Shown: positions 1-8,317 of the stretch, piece by piece
How positions within the stretch are numbered: position 1 is the stretch's first letter
How the letters are laid out: every line of letters begins with the position of its first letter
Origin: UMGS363 sp051881815
Lineage (GTDB): Bacteria > Bacillota > Clostridia > Oscillospirales > Ruminococcaceae
NCBI GenBank assembly: GCA_051881815.1
Contig: JBJEQP010000038.1
Span: 1-64,000, forward strand
Direction: 5' to 3'
Length of the DNA stretch: 64,000 bases
Position numbers and translations under genes: made by a program
The notes under the pieces: model-generated
Seen by the model: only the letters and a program-made list of their open reading frames with translations
What the model was told of the DNA's origin: nothing
Database searches by the model: none

Positions 1-2
1 AC

Positions 3-374
3 ACACCTCCTTGCTACGGCATCTACATCTGCGGCAAGGTATTCAAGTGGATCAAAAAGATGGGCGGTCTTGAGGCTATGAAGGCTCACAACGAGAAGAA
101 GGCTGCTATCCTTTATGATTACCTCGATCAGAGCAAGCTCTTCAAGGGCACAGTTGAGAAGAAGGATCGCTCTCTCATGAATGTTCCTTTCGTTACAGGC
201 GATGCCGATCTCGATGCAAAATTCGTTAAGGAAGCAAAGGCTGCAGGCTTTGAGAACCTCAAGGGTCACAGAACTGTCGGCGGCATGAGAGCTTCTATCT
301 ACAACGCTATGCCTATCGAGGGCGTTGAAAAGCTCGTTGAATTCATGAAGAAATTTGAAGCAGAAAACGGCTGA
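3..374 (+). CDS. serC: Phosphoserine aminotransferase, C-terminal part
   Basis: The reading frame is already open at the left edge and ends with TGA at 372-374, so only about the last 123 residues are present. The fragment starts with TPPCYGIYICGKVFKW, which matches the conserved (N)TPP-Y region of SerC, and ends with the typical GHRxVGGMRASIYNAMP segment that lies near the PLP and substrate site. SerC is a PLP enzyme that transaminates 3-phosphohydroxypyruvate to phosphoserine in the cytoplasm. serA follows on the same strand, so the pair covers the first two steps of serine synthesis. The 206 bp between them contain repeats and no clear terminator. Assignment is confident; the N-terminus lies outside the window. 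Confidence 0.93.
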   Translation, partial: TPPCYGIYICGKVFKWIKKMGGLEAMKAHNEKKAAILYDYLDQSKLFKGTVEKKDRSLMNVPFVTGDADLDAKFVKEAKAAGFENLKGHRTVGGMRASIYNAMPIEGVEKLVEFMKKFEAENG

Positions 375-376
375 TC

Positions 377-409
377 AATGCGTAATTCGTAATGCTTAAT
401 GCGTAATTA
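377..409 (+). repeat. Heptamer (TAATGCG-type) repeat behind serC stop
   Basis: Just after the serC stop, the units AATGCGTAATTCGTAATGC and TTAATGCGTAATTA follow one another. The same motif directly follows the stop codons of glgP, pheT, the GNAT gene and bipA, always in the same orientation relative to the gene. Its 7-base unit puts a TAA in every frame. Confidence 0.7.
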
Positions 410-449
410 TAGGATTCGCCGATTTGTCACGGATAAATGATAAATTTGC

Positions 450-476
450 GTAGGGGCGGATCCCATATCCGCCCGT
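450..476. repeat. REP-like palindrome (GTAGGGGCGGAT...ATCCGCCCG)
   Basis: A short inverted repeat with arms GGGCGGAT and ATCCGCCC. It belongs to the same family as the copies at 507-530, 22609-22632, 22652-22672 and 39656-39682. Confidence 0.7.
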
Positions 477-506
477 CAAAAAAGCATATTTTTTGAAAAA
501 TCTATT

Positions 507-530
507 GTAGGGGACGGTTTTCCCGTCCCT
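507..530. repeat. REP-like palindrome, second copy
   Basis: GTAGGGGACGG, a TTTT loop, then CCGTCCC. It shares the GTAGGGG start with the copy at 450 but has compensating changes in both arms, so the hairpin rather than the sequence is conserved. Confidence 0.65.
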
Positions 531-580
531 TGCGATGTTTTATTTCGGTTTATAAATATATAAATTGGAGGTAATCTCTC

Positions 581-1744
581 ATGTACAATATTCAGACATT
601 GAATAAGATATCGAAGTACGGCACAGACAACTTTGACACAGCAAAGTATACAGTTGCCGATGAAGTTGCCAATCCTGACGCTATCATGGTTCGTTCCGCT
701 GCAATGCACGATATGGAATTCGGCTCGAATCTCCTTGCTATCGCTCGTGCAGGCGCAGGCGTAAACAATATCCCCGTTGACAAGTGCGCAGAGCAGGGTA
801 TCTGCGTATTCAACACACCCGGCGCAAACGCTAACGCTGTTAAGGAGCTTGTTATCGCAGGTCTTCTCCTTACATCAAGAAAGATCCCCGACGCTATGGC
901 ATGGGCACAGACCCTCAAGGGCAACGGCGCAGAGGTCGGAAAGATGGTTGAAAAGGGCAAGTCCCAGTTCGCAGGTCCCGAGATCATGGGCAAGACACTC
1001 GGTATTATCGGTCTTGGCGCTATCGGCGTTCTCGTTGCAAATGCTGCTATCGCACTCGGCATGAAGGTTGTCGGCTACGATCCGTTCCTTTCCGTTAAGG
1101 CTGCTTTGAGCCTTGATCCTTCGGTAAAGACTGTTTCGGATGTAAAGGAGCTTTACGCTGCTTCCGATTATATCACTATCCATGTTCCTTACAATGCAGA
1201 TACGAAGGGTACTATCAATGCTGACGCTATCGCAGCAATGAAGGACGGCGTTCGTGTACTTAACTTTGCAAGAGGTGAGCTCGTTGACAACGCTGCTATC
1301 CTTCCTGCACTCGAAAGTGGCAAGGTAGCTGCATACATCACAGACTTCCCGTCCGATGAGGTTCTTGGCGCAAAGGGCGTTATCGCTGTTCCTCACCTTG
1401 GTGCATCCACTCCCGAATCGGAGGATAACTGCGCAAAGATGGCTGCTCTTGAGCTTATCGACTACATTGAAAACGGCAATATCAAGAACTCCGTAAACTA
1501 TCCCGACGCTGCAATGAACGCTGCCGGAACAAAGATATGCGTAATGCACAAGAATGTTCCTGCTGTTATCTCCGCACTCACGACAGCTCTCGGCGATGCA
1601 GGACTCAACATTGACAATATGCTCAACAAGTCTAAGAAGGACTACGCTTATACTCTCCTCGATGTTGCAGGCGATGTAAGCGACGATGTTGTTGCAAAGC
1701 TTACTGCTGTTGATACTATTATCAAGGTAAGAGTTATCAAGTAA
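581..1744 (+). CDS. serA: D-3-phosphoglycerate dehydrogenase
   Basis: 387 residues. SerA oxidises 3-phosphoglycerate with NAD+, the first step of serine synthesis. Visible parts: an N-terminal substrate half with RAGAGVNNIPVD (around 65), a Rossmann NAD site GIIGLGAIG (around 140), the catalytic region with NFARGELVD (around 228) and the PHLGASTPES loop containing the catalytic His (around 266). An ACT-like domain occupies the last 75 residues (KICVMHKNVPAVISALTTAL onward) and is usually the serine-feedback site. A ribosome site GGAGG lies 8-12 bases upstream of ATG 581. It is shorter than the roughly 530-residue SerA type because it lacks the intervening domain. It is probably co-transcribed with serC. 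Confidence 0.95.
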   Translation: MYNIQTLNKISKYGTDNFDTAKYTVADEVANPDAIMVRSAAMHDMEFGSNLLAIARAGAGVNNIPVDKCAEQGICVFNTPGANANAVKELVIAGLLLTSRKIPDAMAWAQTLKGNGAEVGKMVEKGKSQFAGPEIMGKTLGIIGLGAIGVLVANAAIALGMKVVGYDPFLSVKAALSLDPSVKTVSDVKELYAASDYITIHVPYNADTKGTINADAIAAMKDGVRVLNFARGELVDNAAILPALESGKVAAYITDFPSDEVLGAKGVIAVPHLGASTPESEDNCAKMAALELIDYIENGNIKNSVNYPDAAMNAAGTKICVMHKNVPAVISALTTALGDAGLNIDNMLNKSKKDYAYTLLDVAGDVSDDVVAKLTAVDTIIKVRVIK

Positions 1745-1804
1745 GAGGGGATGCTCGCAGGCAGCTTTGCGTTAAGCCGAGTTAGTTTTTTATAAAAAAG
1801 CAAG

Positions 1805-1847
1805 ATCACCCTGTCATAGCACAAATTGTTATGACGGGTGATTTTTG
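1805..1847 (+). terminator. Terminator after serA
   Basis: Stem ATCACCCTGTCATA / TATGACGGGTGAT with an 11-base loop, followed by TTTTTG. Confidence 0.85.
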
Positions 1848-1902
1848 TTTCCCGTGTTGCAGTTTGCACAAAAAGAAGCAAGCAAAATCGGGGATGTAAA
1901 CG

Positions 1903-1932
1903 TTGACATAAGCAAGTCTTATTTGATATAAT
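1903..1932 (+). promoter_or_regulatory. Promoter of first solute-binding protein
   Basis: TTGACA at 1903-1908 and TATAAT at 1927-1932, both perfect, separated by 18 bp. The gene start follows at 1963. Confidence 0.85.
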
Positions 1933-1962
1933 ATAGAAAATGAAAACTGACGGAGGGTTTTT

Positions 1963-3390
1963 ATGGCAAATTACAAAAAGATCACTGCAGCTGCGCTGGC
2001 TGTACTTATGGCTTCGGGTCTTGCAGCCTGCGGAAGCGGTTCGGATATCCCCGAGGAAACTACCACACAGGCGACAGTTCCGATAAATACTGCAGAGCTT
2101 TCCGAAGAAGAAGCAGAGCAGGTCAAGGGCGTTGCCGATCTTCTTACGGGTGAGCTTGAAAACAAGACGATCAAGTGGTTCTCGTTCTATGATCCTTTCC
2201 ATGCTACGACTTCGGGCAACACAAAGGCTCTTTCACTTGAACTTTTTGAAGAAAAGTATGACGGTGTTATCGAATATATCCCGACAACATGGGATAAGCG
2301 TTTCGACGACCTTTCCACGAAGATCATCGGCGGCGAAGGTCTTGACTTTATCGCAGGCGGCGACCTTGACTCATTCCCGAACGGTGTAACGAACGGTATG
2401 TTTGAGCCTGTTGACAGCCTCATCGACTATGACAGCGACCTCTGGGCACCGGTAAAGGAGCTCAACGATATGTTCTTCCTCGGCGGAAAGCACTACCTCA
2501 TCGCAACCGCTGCAACAACGGGTCAGGTCGTTTACTACAACCGCCAGACTATCGAAGCATACGGTCTGGACGACCCTGCAGATCAGCTTGAAGAAGGCAC
2601 TTGGACTTGGGATACCTTTAAGCAGGATCTTCTCGAATTCTGCGATCCCGATGCAGGCAACTTCGGCCTTGACGGATGGTTCAACGAAAAGCCGCTCATG
2701 ATGACATCGGGCGCTCCCGCTCTCGAGATCAAGGACGGAAAGCTTTCCGATAATTTCTACAGCGCCGATCTTGAACGTGCAATGAATTTCCAGAGAGAAC
2801 TTTTTGACAACGGACTTATCCTTGACAAGAATCTCACAGGCTGGAAAACTCATATCGAATATATCGGCGAAGGCAAGGAGCTTTTCTACATAAGCGGTCT
2901 TTATGAGATCAACTCTGCTCCCGATATCTGGACAAAGACCTTCGGCGAACCCGAGGATGTAATGTTCGTTCCGCTTCCGAAGGATCCGAACGCTGACGCT
3001 TACTATCTCCCTGCAGGTCTTGAAGCTTATATGCTCTGCAAGGGCGCGCAGAACCCCGAAGGCGTTATCAAGTTCATGGAATGTATCCTCGCAGCAAACA
3101 GCGATGACAGAACAAAGCAGATCAACCGCGACAAGAGCATCAACGACTTCGGCTGGACCGAGGAAATGCTCGCAATGCAGGACAAGATCAGCGAAATGAC
3201 AGCAGAGCATCCTGTTTATGATCTCTGCAACGGCGTTCAGCCCGACCTCAACTCCCTCGTTGACAGCGGTCAGACAGGTGTAAGAGCTGCATTCCAGGGC
3301 GGCGACTGGGCAACGGTAAGAGAGGCTCTCGAAACAGCTGCAAAGATCTACATTGATGAATTCAATGCCGAAATTGAAGCTATGCAGTAA
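1963..3390 (+). CDS. ABC-type solute-binding lipoprotein (family 1), copy A
   Basis: 475 residues. An N-terminal signal peptide ends in a lipobox LAAC with Cys23, so the mature protein should be a lipoprotein on the outer face of the membrane. The body has the layout of family-1 sugar-binding proteins: an ELFEEKYDG segment, PTTWDKRFDDLSTKI, and a late ALCKGA-like region (here YMLCKGAQNPEGVIKF) that faces the hinge. A GGAGGG ribosome site precedes ATG 1963. The neighbour at 3646 is clearly a paralogue, sharing PTTW-R-DDLST, FPxGxxNGMF-PVD and WxWDTFK. Each has its own promoter and terminator, and no permease or ATPase gene is nearby. The ligand is unknown; sugar or oligosaccharide is inferred from the family. 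Confidence 0.85.
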   Translation: MANYKKITAAALAVLMASGLAACGSGSDIPEETTTQATVPINTAELSEEEAEQVKGVADLLTGELENKTIKWFSFYDPFHATTSGNTKALSLELFEEKYDGVIEYIPTTWDKRFDDLSTKIIGGEGLDFIAGGDLDSFPNGVTNGMFEPVDSLIDYDSDLWAPVKELNDMFFLGGKHYLIATAATTGQVVYYNRQTIEAYGLDDPADQLEEGTWTWDTFKQDLLEFCDPDAGNFGLDGWFNEKPLMMTSGAPALEIKDGKLSDNFYSADLERAMNFQRELFDNGLILDKNLTGWKTHIEYIGEGKELFYISGLYEINSAPDIWTKTFGEPEDVMFVPLPKDPNADAYYLPAGLEAYMLCKGAQNPEGVIKFMECILAANSDDRTKQINRDKSINDFGWTEEMLAMQDKISEMTAEHPVYDLCNGVQPDLNSLVDSGQTGVRAAFQGGDWATVREALETAAKIYIDEFNAEIEAMQ

Positions 3391-3442
3391 AACGGTAATA
3401 AATAGTTAACAAAAGATTTACAAATAACTTAATCGTTTAAAA

Positions 3443-3482
3443 AGCAAATCGGGGCGAAAATCACCTCGATTTGCTAATTTTT
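3443..3482 (+). terminator. Terminator after solute-binding protein A
   Basis: AGCAAATCG / CGATTTGCT stem with a purine-rich loop, followed by AATTTTTTTG. Confidence 0.8.
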
Positions 3483-3530
3483 TTGTGAGAAACCACAAAA
3501 ACGTTATAAATCAAATATTCAAATTCAACA

Positions 3531-3559
3531 TTGACTTGAAAAGCTGTTTTTGATATAAT
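3531..3559 (+). promoter_or_regulatory. Promoter of second solute-binding protein
   Basis: TTGACT at 3531-3536 and TATAAT at 3554-3559, spacing 17 bp. Confidence 0.8.
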
Positions 3560-3645
3560 ATATTTGCTAATATAAGGTGTACAAATTATCTCGTTGTACA
3601 TTAGGTTTTATAGTCCCTTTCAAGGGAAATATTTGGAGGTTACAA

Positions 3646-5109
3646 ATGAAAAATACCAAGAAGATACTTGCAGGTATTATGGCTCTTTCAATGACTGCAG
3701 CTCTCACTGCCTGCGGCGACAATGGAACAGAAGGCGGCAATACAGCAGAGGAAACAACAACCGTCACCACTACCACTGCCAAGACTGTTGCTATCAACGA
3801 TGAAGGCCTTAAAGATGGCGAACAGGAAAGTCTTGATGCAGTTATGGAACAGCTTCAGGACGTTGAGATGGAAAACAAGACAGTCAAGTGGCTCGCTCAC
3901 TATGACCTTAACCCCAGCACTACCGGCGCAAGCAAGTCCGTTGGCCTTGAAATGTTTGAACAGAAGTACGGCGGAAAGCTTGAATGGATACCTACAACAT
4001 GGAATTCTCGTTACGATGACCTTTCCACACAGGTTCTCGGCGGCGGCGGCGTAGATATCTTCCCCGGCGACGATACAGCTAACTTCCCGAAGGGTATCAT
4101 CAACGGAATGTTCCAGCCTGTTGACGATTATATCGACATCAACTCTGCTGTATGGCAGAATGTTTCAGCCGGAATGGATCTGTTCAAGTTCGGCGGAAAG
4201 CACTTTGAACTCGTTACATCCATTACACCGGAAGCAATCGTAATTTATGATAAGTCCACTATCGAAGCACAGGGCTTTGACGATCCGTGGGAGCTTTATG
4301 AAAAGGGAGATTGGAACTGGGATACCTTCAAGTCCATGCTCTTTGAATTCGTTGATCCCGATTCCTCACAGTACGGTCTTGACGGCTACTGGAATGAAAA
4401 GGCTCTTCTTATGTCCGCAGGCGTTCCTATGGTTGGTCTTTCCGCTGACGGCGGCGTACAGAGCAATGTTAATGATCCTACAGTTGAAAAGGCAATGAAC
4501 TTCCAGTATGAGCTCAATCAGAACGGCTGTAAGTTCCCGAAGGAACAGTTCAGCTGGAATGAGCAGCCGCAGATGCTCGGCGAGGGCGCAGAGCTGTTCT
4601 ACATAGTTGGACCTTACTGCGTACAGGCCGCTCCCGAAACATGGTCTGTCGGCGTTGAGCCTGAAAACCTCGGTGTTGTTCCCGTTCCTTCTCCTGCAGG
4701 CTCCGATCCGTACCAGGGCGCAAAGATCAACGGTTTTGCTCTCTGTAAGGGTGCTGCTAATCCGCAGGGCGCTGCATTGTTCGCTGAATGTAATATCCTT
4801 GGTGCTGCTGACGAAAGAGCTATCGCAATTTCCGACAGAAAGGCTTCTGACGACTATAAGTGGAGCCAGGAGATCATCGACAAGATGAAGGAGATCGAAG
4901 AACTTGCAAGAAAGTATCCTGTTGTTGAATATGCTACAGGCTGCTCGTCCGATATCGCTTCCATCACTACAGACGGCGGCGATCAGATGGGTATGAGAGC
5001 TGCATTTGACGGCACAGACTGGGCAACAATGAGGGAAACTATCGCTGATACAGTTAATATGCTCGTTGAGGAAGTTGACCAGAACCTCAAGACTGCTATC
5101 AATTCCTGA
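3646..5109 (+). CDS. ABC-type solute-binding lipoprotein (family 1), copy B
   Basis: 487 residues from ATG 3646, chosen because TTGGAGG lies just upstream and a signal peptide with lipobox LTAC (Cys23) follows directly. An upstream in-frame ATG at 3577 has no ribosome site. A Thr-rich linker (ETTTVTTTTA) follows the lipid anchor, as is common for surface lipoproteins. It is a paralogue of the protein at 1963 over its full length, with blocks IPTTWNSRYDDLSTQ, ANFPKGIINGMFQPVDDY, FALCKGAANPQG and RAAFDGTDWATMRE. It should capture a solute for a transporter encoded elsewhere. The ligand cannot be read from the sequence. Confidence 0.85.
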   Translation: MKNTKKILAGIMALSMTAALTACGDNGTEGGNTAEETTTVTTTTAKTVAINDEGLKDGEQESLDAVMEQLQDVEMENKTVKWLAHYDLNPSTTGASKSVGLEMFEQKYGGKLEWIPTTWNSRYDDLSTQVLGGGGVDIFPGDDTANFPKGIINGMFQPVDDYIDINSAVWQNVSAGMDLFKFGGKHFELVTSITPEAIVIYDKSTIEAQGFDDPWELYEKGDWNWDTFKSMLFEFVDPDSSQYGLDGYWNEKALLMSAGVPMVGLSADGGVQSNVNDPTVEKAMNFQYELNQNGCKFPKEQFSWNEQPQMLGEGAELFYIVGPYCVQAAPETWSVGVEPENLGVVPVPSPAGSDPYQGAKINGFALCKGAANPQGAALFAECNILGAADERAIAISDRKASDDYKWSQEIIDKMKEIEELARKYPVVEYATGCSSDIASITTDGGDQMGMRAAFDGTDWATMRETIADTVNMLVEEVDQNLKTAINS

Positions 5110-5135
5110 TTTTATTCTAATAAATAAAAAACACG

Positions 5136-5165
5136 ACCGCTGTTCCGATTTTTCGGAGCAGCGGT
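5136..5165 (+). terminator. Terminator-like hairpin after solute-binding protein B
   Basis: ACCGCTGTTCCGA / TCGGAGCAGCGGT stem with a TTTT loop. There is an A-run on its left but no long T-run on its right, so it is weaker in the forward direction. Confidence 0.6.
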
Positions 5166-5169
5166 ATTA

Positions 5170-5328
5170 TACTAATCCCCATTTAACCTGTAGATAAATT
5201 AGGCAGCTATAATTGCGCCACTCGTCGTCAAGCTCCCTTGACAGGCGGCAAGCCTGCCTGCGGTCGCTTACCTTGATTGGTGCAATTCTATCTGCCGACT
5301 TTATCTACAGAACAAATGGGGATTAGTA
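5170..5328. mobile_element. MITE-like long inverted-repeat element, copy 1
   Basis: 159 bp running from TACTAATCCCCATTT to AAATGGGGATTAGTA. The two ends are imperfect inverted repeats of about 50 bp. The middle carries GTCAAGCTCCCTTGACAGGCGG and a second small palindrome (GGCGGCAAGCCTGCC). Three relatives lie at 15604, 16574 and 59311. It contains no coding capacity. Confidence 0.75.
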
Positions 5329-5387
5329 TTAATTTATTACAAAATGGATAAAAATTTCATTTACCACTTCCATTTGCGGCTGAAATT

Positions 5388-5396
5388 TGGTATAAT
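5388..5396 (+). promoter_or_regulatory. Extended -10 promoter of carboxypeptidase gene
   Basis: TGGTATAAT (TGn plus a perfect -10), about 52 bp before the gene start. No good -35 is seen at the usual distance, which fits an extended -10 promoter. Confidence 0.6.
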
Positions 5397-5448
5397 ATAA
5401 TGTGCATATATCTGAATAATTTTTCTCCCGAAAGGAATGGTAATATAT

Positions 5449-6801
5449 ATGAAGAAAATAGCGGTTTTGTTGTCCGTTCTGCTGCTTCTTCCGCTGCTTA
5501 TGCCGATAAAAGCCGACGCAGTAACATTTACGCCGAATTTCACCGTCAACAGTGAAGCTGCGGTGCTGATAAACCTTGATAAGGATATCGTTGTATATGA
5601 GAAAAATCCGACAAAGAAGATATATCCTGCTTCTTTGACAAAAATAATGACGGCGATAGTCGTTCTCGACCATGTCAAGGATCTCGACAATACCGAGTTT
5701 GAAGCTCCGCTCGTTGTTTTTGACGAGCTTTACGGTCAGGGTGCGTCCGCAGTAGGCTTCTCACGAGGAGAGGTTGCAACGGTCACCGATCTTATGTACT
5801 CAATGCTTATGTATTCGGCGTGTGAGTCGGCAGGCATCCTTGCTTACAATGTCGGAAACGAAAGCATCCCGAACTTTGTTGATATGATGAACGAGAAGGC
5901 AAAGGAGATCGGCTGCACGGGTACAAGCTTTGCAAATCCGCATGGACTTTTCGACGAAAACCAGTACACAAACGCCCGTGATATGGCGCTTATCGCAAAG
6001 TACGCCGTTGAAAATTATCCGAAATTCGTTGAGATCGCCTGCACGACCGAATATACGATGAAAGCGACAAACTACCAGGCAGAAGGCTGGGCAACGATCT
6101 ATCACACGAATAAAATGCTCCGTCCGAGCTCCGATTACTATTATCAGTATGCAAGAGGACTGAAAACGGGTACTCTTGACGAATCGGGAAGAAACCTTGT
6201 TTCTATGGCTCGTAAGGACGGCAACAACTACCTCCTCGTTACAATGGGTGCGCCTATGTATGATGCCGACGGAAACGCCGTCAACGGTCAGTTCGAGGAT
6301 CACAAGAACATCTATGAATGGGCATTCGAGAATTTTTCCTACGAAAAGATACTTTCAACAGGTCAGGAAATAACCGAGCTCCCCGTTAAGCTCGGTCAGG
6401 ATCAGGATCACGTTCTCCTCGTTCCCTCGGAGGATTTCTATACGCTCTGGCCGAAAACGCTTGATACCTCCAACCTCAAGACCGAGATAAACACCTCGGA
6501 AGCGCTCGATGAGGACGGAATGGTGATGGCTCCCGTTGAAAAGGGTCAGAAGCTCGGCACATATACGCTCTCGCTTTCGGGAGAAATACTCTGTACGGTC
6601 GATCTTGTTGCAAAGGACGGTGTAGAGCTTTCTCGCATCGACTATAATATACTTAAAGCCAAAGCGTTCGTGAACTCGTTCTGGTTCAAGCTTGCGGCAG
6701 GCATTGCGGTTGCTCTTATCGTGATATATACGGTGCTTCTTGCAATTGCAGCCAAGAAACGCAAGCGCAGAAAGCACGTCAACGGAAAAAGAAGATTTTA
6801 A
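5449..6801 (+). CDS. Serine-type D-Ala-D-Ala carboxypeptidase (DacF/PBP5-like)
   Basis: 450 residues from ATG 5449; AAAGGA at 5432-5437 gives good spacing, whereas the ATG at 5437 overlaps that site. A signal peptide ends near KADA (24). Catalytic motifs: SxxK as SLTK (Ser62-Lys65) and KTG at 239-241 (ARGLKTGTLDESG). The expected SxN motif is S-A-C (Ser123, Cys125) in MYSACESAG, so the usual Asn is absent. The C-terminal half is the beta-rich domain of the PBP5 group. A membrane helix (about 405-430) and a KKRKRRK tail anchor it. The enzyme trims the terminal D-Ala of peptidoglycan stem peptides outside the membrane. It is probably the first gene of a three-gene unit with the two membrane proteins that follow. 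Confidence 0.9.
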   Translation: MKKIAVLLSVLLLLPLLMPIKADAVTFTPNFTVNSEAAVLINLDKDIVVYEKNPTKKIYPASLTKIMTAIVVLDHVKDLDNTEFEAPLVVFDELYGQGASAVGFSRGEVATVTDLMYSMLMYSACESAGILAYNVGNESIPNFVDMMNEKAKEIGCTGTSFANPHGLFDENQYTNARDMALIAKYAVENYPKFVEIACTTEYTMKATNYQAEGWATIYHTNKMLRPSSDYYYQYARGLKTGTLDESGRNLVSMARKDGNNYLLVTMGAPMYDADGNAVNGQFEDHKNIYEWAFENFSYEKILSTGQEITELPVKLGQDQDHVLLVPSEDFYTLWPKTLDTSNLKTEINTSEALDEDGMVMAPVEKGQKLGTYTLSLSGEILCTVDLVAKDGVELSRIDYNILKAKAFVNSFWFKLAAGIAVALIVIYTVLLAIAAKKRKRRKHVNGKRRF

Positions 6802-6813
6802 GGAGGCTTTTTT

Positions 6814-7089
6814 ATGGAAGAAAAGAAAAGGATCAGCATTTCAAGTCTTGTTCTCGGCATTGTCGGAACGGTTTTTGCGTTCTTTATCCCTGCTGTGACA
6901 TACGGCTGTTCGATACCGGGTCTTGTACGGGGCGTAAAAAAGCGTAAGATCAAGAACTGTACAGCAGGCATCACGCTCAATATCGTGGCACTTGCGATAG
7001 CGGTGTTCAATTCGCTCGCAGGTATCCTTGTCACGTTAAAGGTCTACGGTTCGGAAAAGAGCGATGAAAGCTCCTGCGGAGAGGAATGA
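6814..7089 (+). CDS. Small DUF4190-like membrane protein
   Basis: 91 residues with a strong AAGGAGG site 12 bp after the previous stop. Two membrane helices are visible (about 8-35 and 50-72), with SLVLGIVGTVFAFF near the start and a charged tail ending SSCGEE. The pattern of a first helix followed by a Gly-Cys turn and a second helix resembles the DUF4190 family of small membrane proteins. No function is known. Its position suggests co-transcription with the carboxypeptidase. Confidence 0.65.
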   Translation: MEEKKRISISSLVLGIVGTVFAFFIPAVTYGCSIPGLVRGVKKRKIKNCTAGITLNIVALAIAVFNSLAGILVTLKVYGSEKSDESSCGEE

Positions 7090-7098
7090 TCGTATCAG

Positions 7099-7968
7099 AT
7101 GAATAAGGTTATGGCGGTGCTGAAGAACAAGTGGTTCATACTGTTCATAAGCATTCTCAACGGCGCATATACGATAGGACTGCTCTATTTTGCGTATATT
7201 GCGGTGTTTTATAAGATCGAGTTTGAAAACACGGTGAAGTTTGCGGTCGTTTATTCCGCTGTTTCCGTTATTATCGGACTTTTTATGTATTATACAAGGC
7301 GTTCTGCGCTCACAGCGGTGTTCAATATTCTGAACCTTGCGGCATTTCTGCCGTCGCTGCTGCTCAACTGGGGAAACTGGCCGCTGCTTATACCGGCTGC
7401 GATAGTAACGCTGTTCGGTTTTTTCTCCTGCAAGATGAACGAAACGGTCAAAACGGTGTTCGGAACGATCTTTCTGCTGGTATATATTATCGGCTGTATA
7501 ATTTTCTTCCTTGTGATGAATGTCTTTGTTGTAAAAACGACCGATACGGTGCTTGAAAATGGCGTTTCGCCTTCGGGAAATTTCCGTTACTACGTTCTTA
7601 ACGTTGAAAACAAGTCATCGGGAAAAACTGCGGTATATATCGAGCCTAACACGATAGATATTGATGTTATGGGAATGTTCAAGCTTGATACGACTGTAAA
7701 GAAGCTTGTCAAGCAGGCGAACAACCCGACAACAATGGAGCTTCGCTGGGACGGCGATCTGCTCTATATCAACAACGAGGAATACTTCGACGAAAAGGAC
7801 TTCTATTCGTCCGAAGAAGGCTATGTCTTCACCGATGACAACTGGACGCACACCTACTTCAACGCCGATTATCCGATCTTCGATTCAATTTACACAATGG
7901 TCGAGGCGGTAAAGAAGTTCATCGCAAAGCTCAAAGGCGATCAGGCTGTGCTTATGCTTATCGGATAA
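7099..7968 (+). CDS. Membrane protein with extracytoplasmic domain (DUF5412-like)
   Basis: 289 residues, 9 bp after the previous gene. The first 155 residues contain about five membrane helices. The C-terminal part (about 160-289) is soluble and probably extracellular: GVSPSGNFRYYVLNVENKSSG, then ELRWDGDLLYINNEEY. The SPSG-start and W-DxxLLYIN pattern recalls DUF5412 domains, but the match is by eye only. It is followed by a strong terminator. Role unknown; linkage to the cell-wall carboxypeptidase is the only clue. Confidence 0.6.
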   Translation: MNKVMAVLKNKWFILFISILNGAYTIGLLYFAYIAVFYKIEFENTVKFAVVYSAVSVIIGLFMYYTRRSALTAVFNILNLAAFLPSLLLNWGNWPLLIPAAIVTLFGFFSCKMNETVKTVFGTIFLLVYIIGCIIFFLVMNVFVVKTTDTVLENGVSPSGNFRYYVLNVENKSSGKTAVYIEPNTIDIDVMGMFKLDTTVKKLVKQANNPTTMELRWDGDLLYINNEEYFDEKDFYSSEEGYVFTDDNWTHTYFNADYPIFDSIYTMVEAVKKFIAKLKGDQAVLMLIG

Positions 7969-7975
7969 ATGCTTT

Positions 7976-8016
7976 TTCGCCGCAAAGGGGTGACCCTTTT
8001 GCGGCGAAAATTTTTG
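7976..8016 (+). terminator. Terminator of carboxypeptidase operon
   Basis: Stem TTCGCCGCAAAGGG / CCCTTTTGCGGCGAA with a short loop, followed by a T-rich tract. Confidence 0.9.
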
Positions 8017-8034
8017 ATTTTTTTCAAAAAAGCC

Positions 8035-8063
8035 TTGACAAGAGGAAAATCGTGTGATATAAT
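8035..8063 (+). promoter_or_regulatory. rplJL promoter
   Basis: TTGACA at 8035-8040, a 17-bp spacer ending in TGA, then TATAAT at 8058-8063. It is near consensus with an extended -10, as expected for ribosomal protein genes. Confidence 0.9.
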
Positions 8064-8089
8064 ATGAGGGTTGTTTGACAACGGCTATC

Positions 8090-8190
8090 GTGTTCTAAAG
8101 ACAGCAGGTGGTTTTTACCGTAAATCCTGCCGAGGAAAGATCGCTGAAGTATAAGATACTTTCGCCCTTTTCAGTCTTTGACCGAAAAGG
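8090..8190 (+). ncRNA. Ribosomal protein L10 leader
   Basis: The leader contains the hallmark pair AGACAGCAGG (8099-8108) and CCTGCCGAGG (8126-8135) around a small hairpin, as in the L10 leader family. The L10(L12) complex is known to bind this structure and repress its own operon. A terminator hairpin follows at once, so control by attenuation is likely here. Recognised from the consensus by eye. Confidence 0.85.
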
Positions 8191-8202
8191 TTTTTCTTTT
8201 TT
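8166..8202 (+). terminator. Attenuator terminator in L10 leader
   Basis: CCTTTTC / GAAAAGG stem followed by TTTTTCTTTTTT, about 115 bases before rplJ. Confidence 0.75.
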
Positions 8203-8317
8203 CGGATCCGGCAGCAATTGTTACCAACCGATCTATGATTTGATACCAAGCTGTCTTCAACGGGATTACGTTTATGACGGATAAGGTATTATGTACAATT
8301 ACGGAGGTGAAAACATT

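Noticed and set aside
377..410. CRISPR-like tandem repeat
   Set aside because: Units are 7 bases with no spacers and no cas genes; it is a short tandem repeat family.
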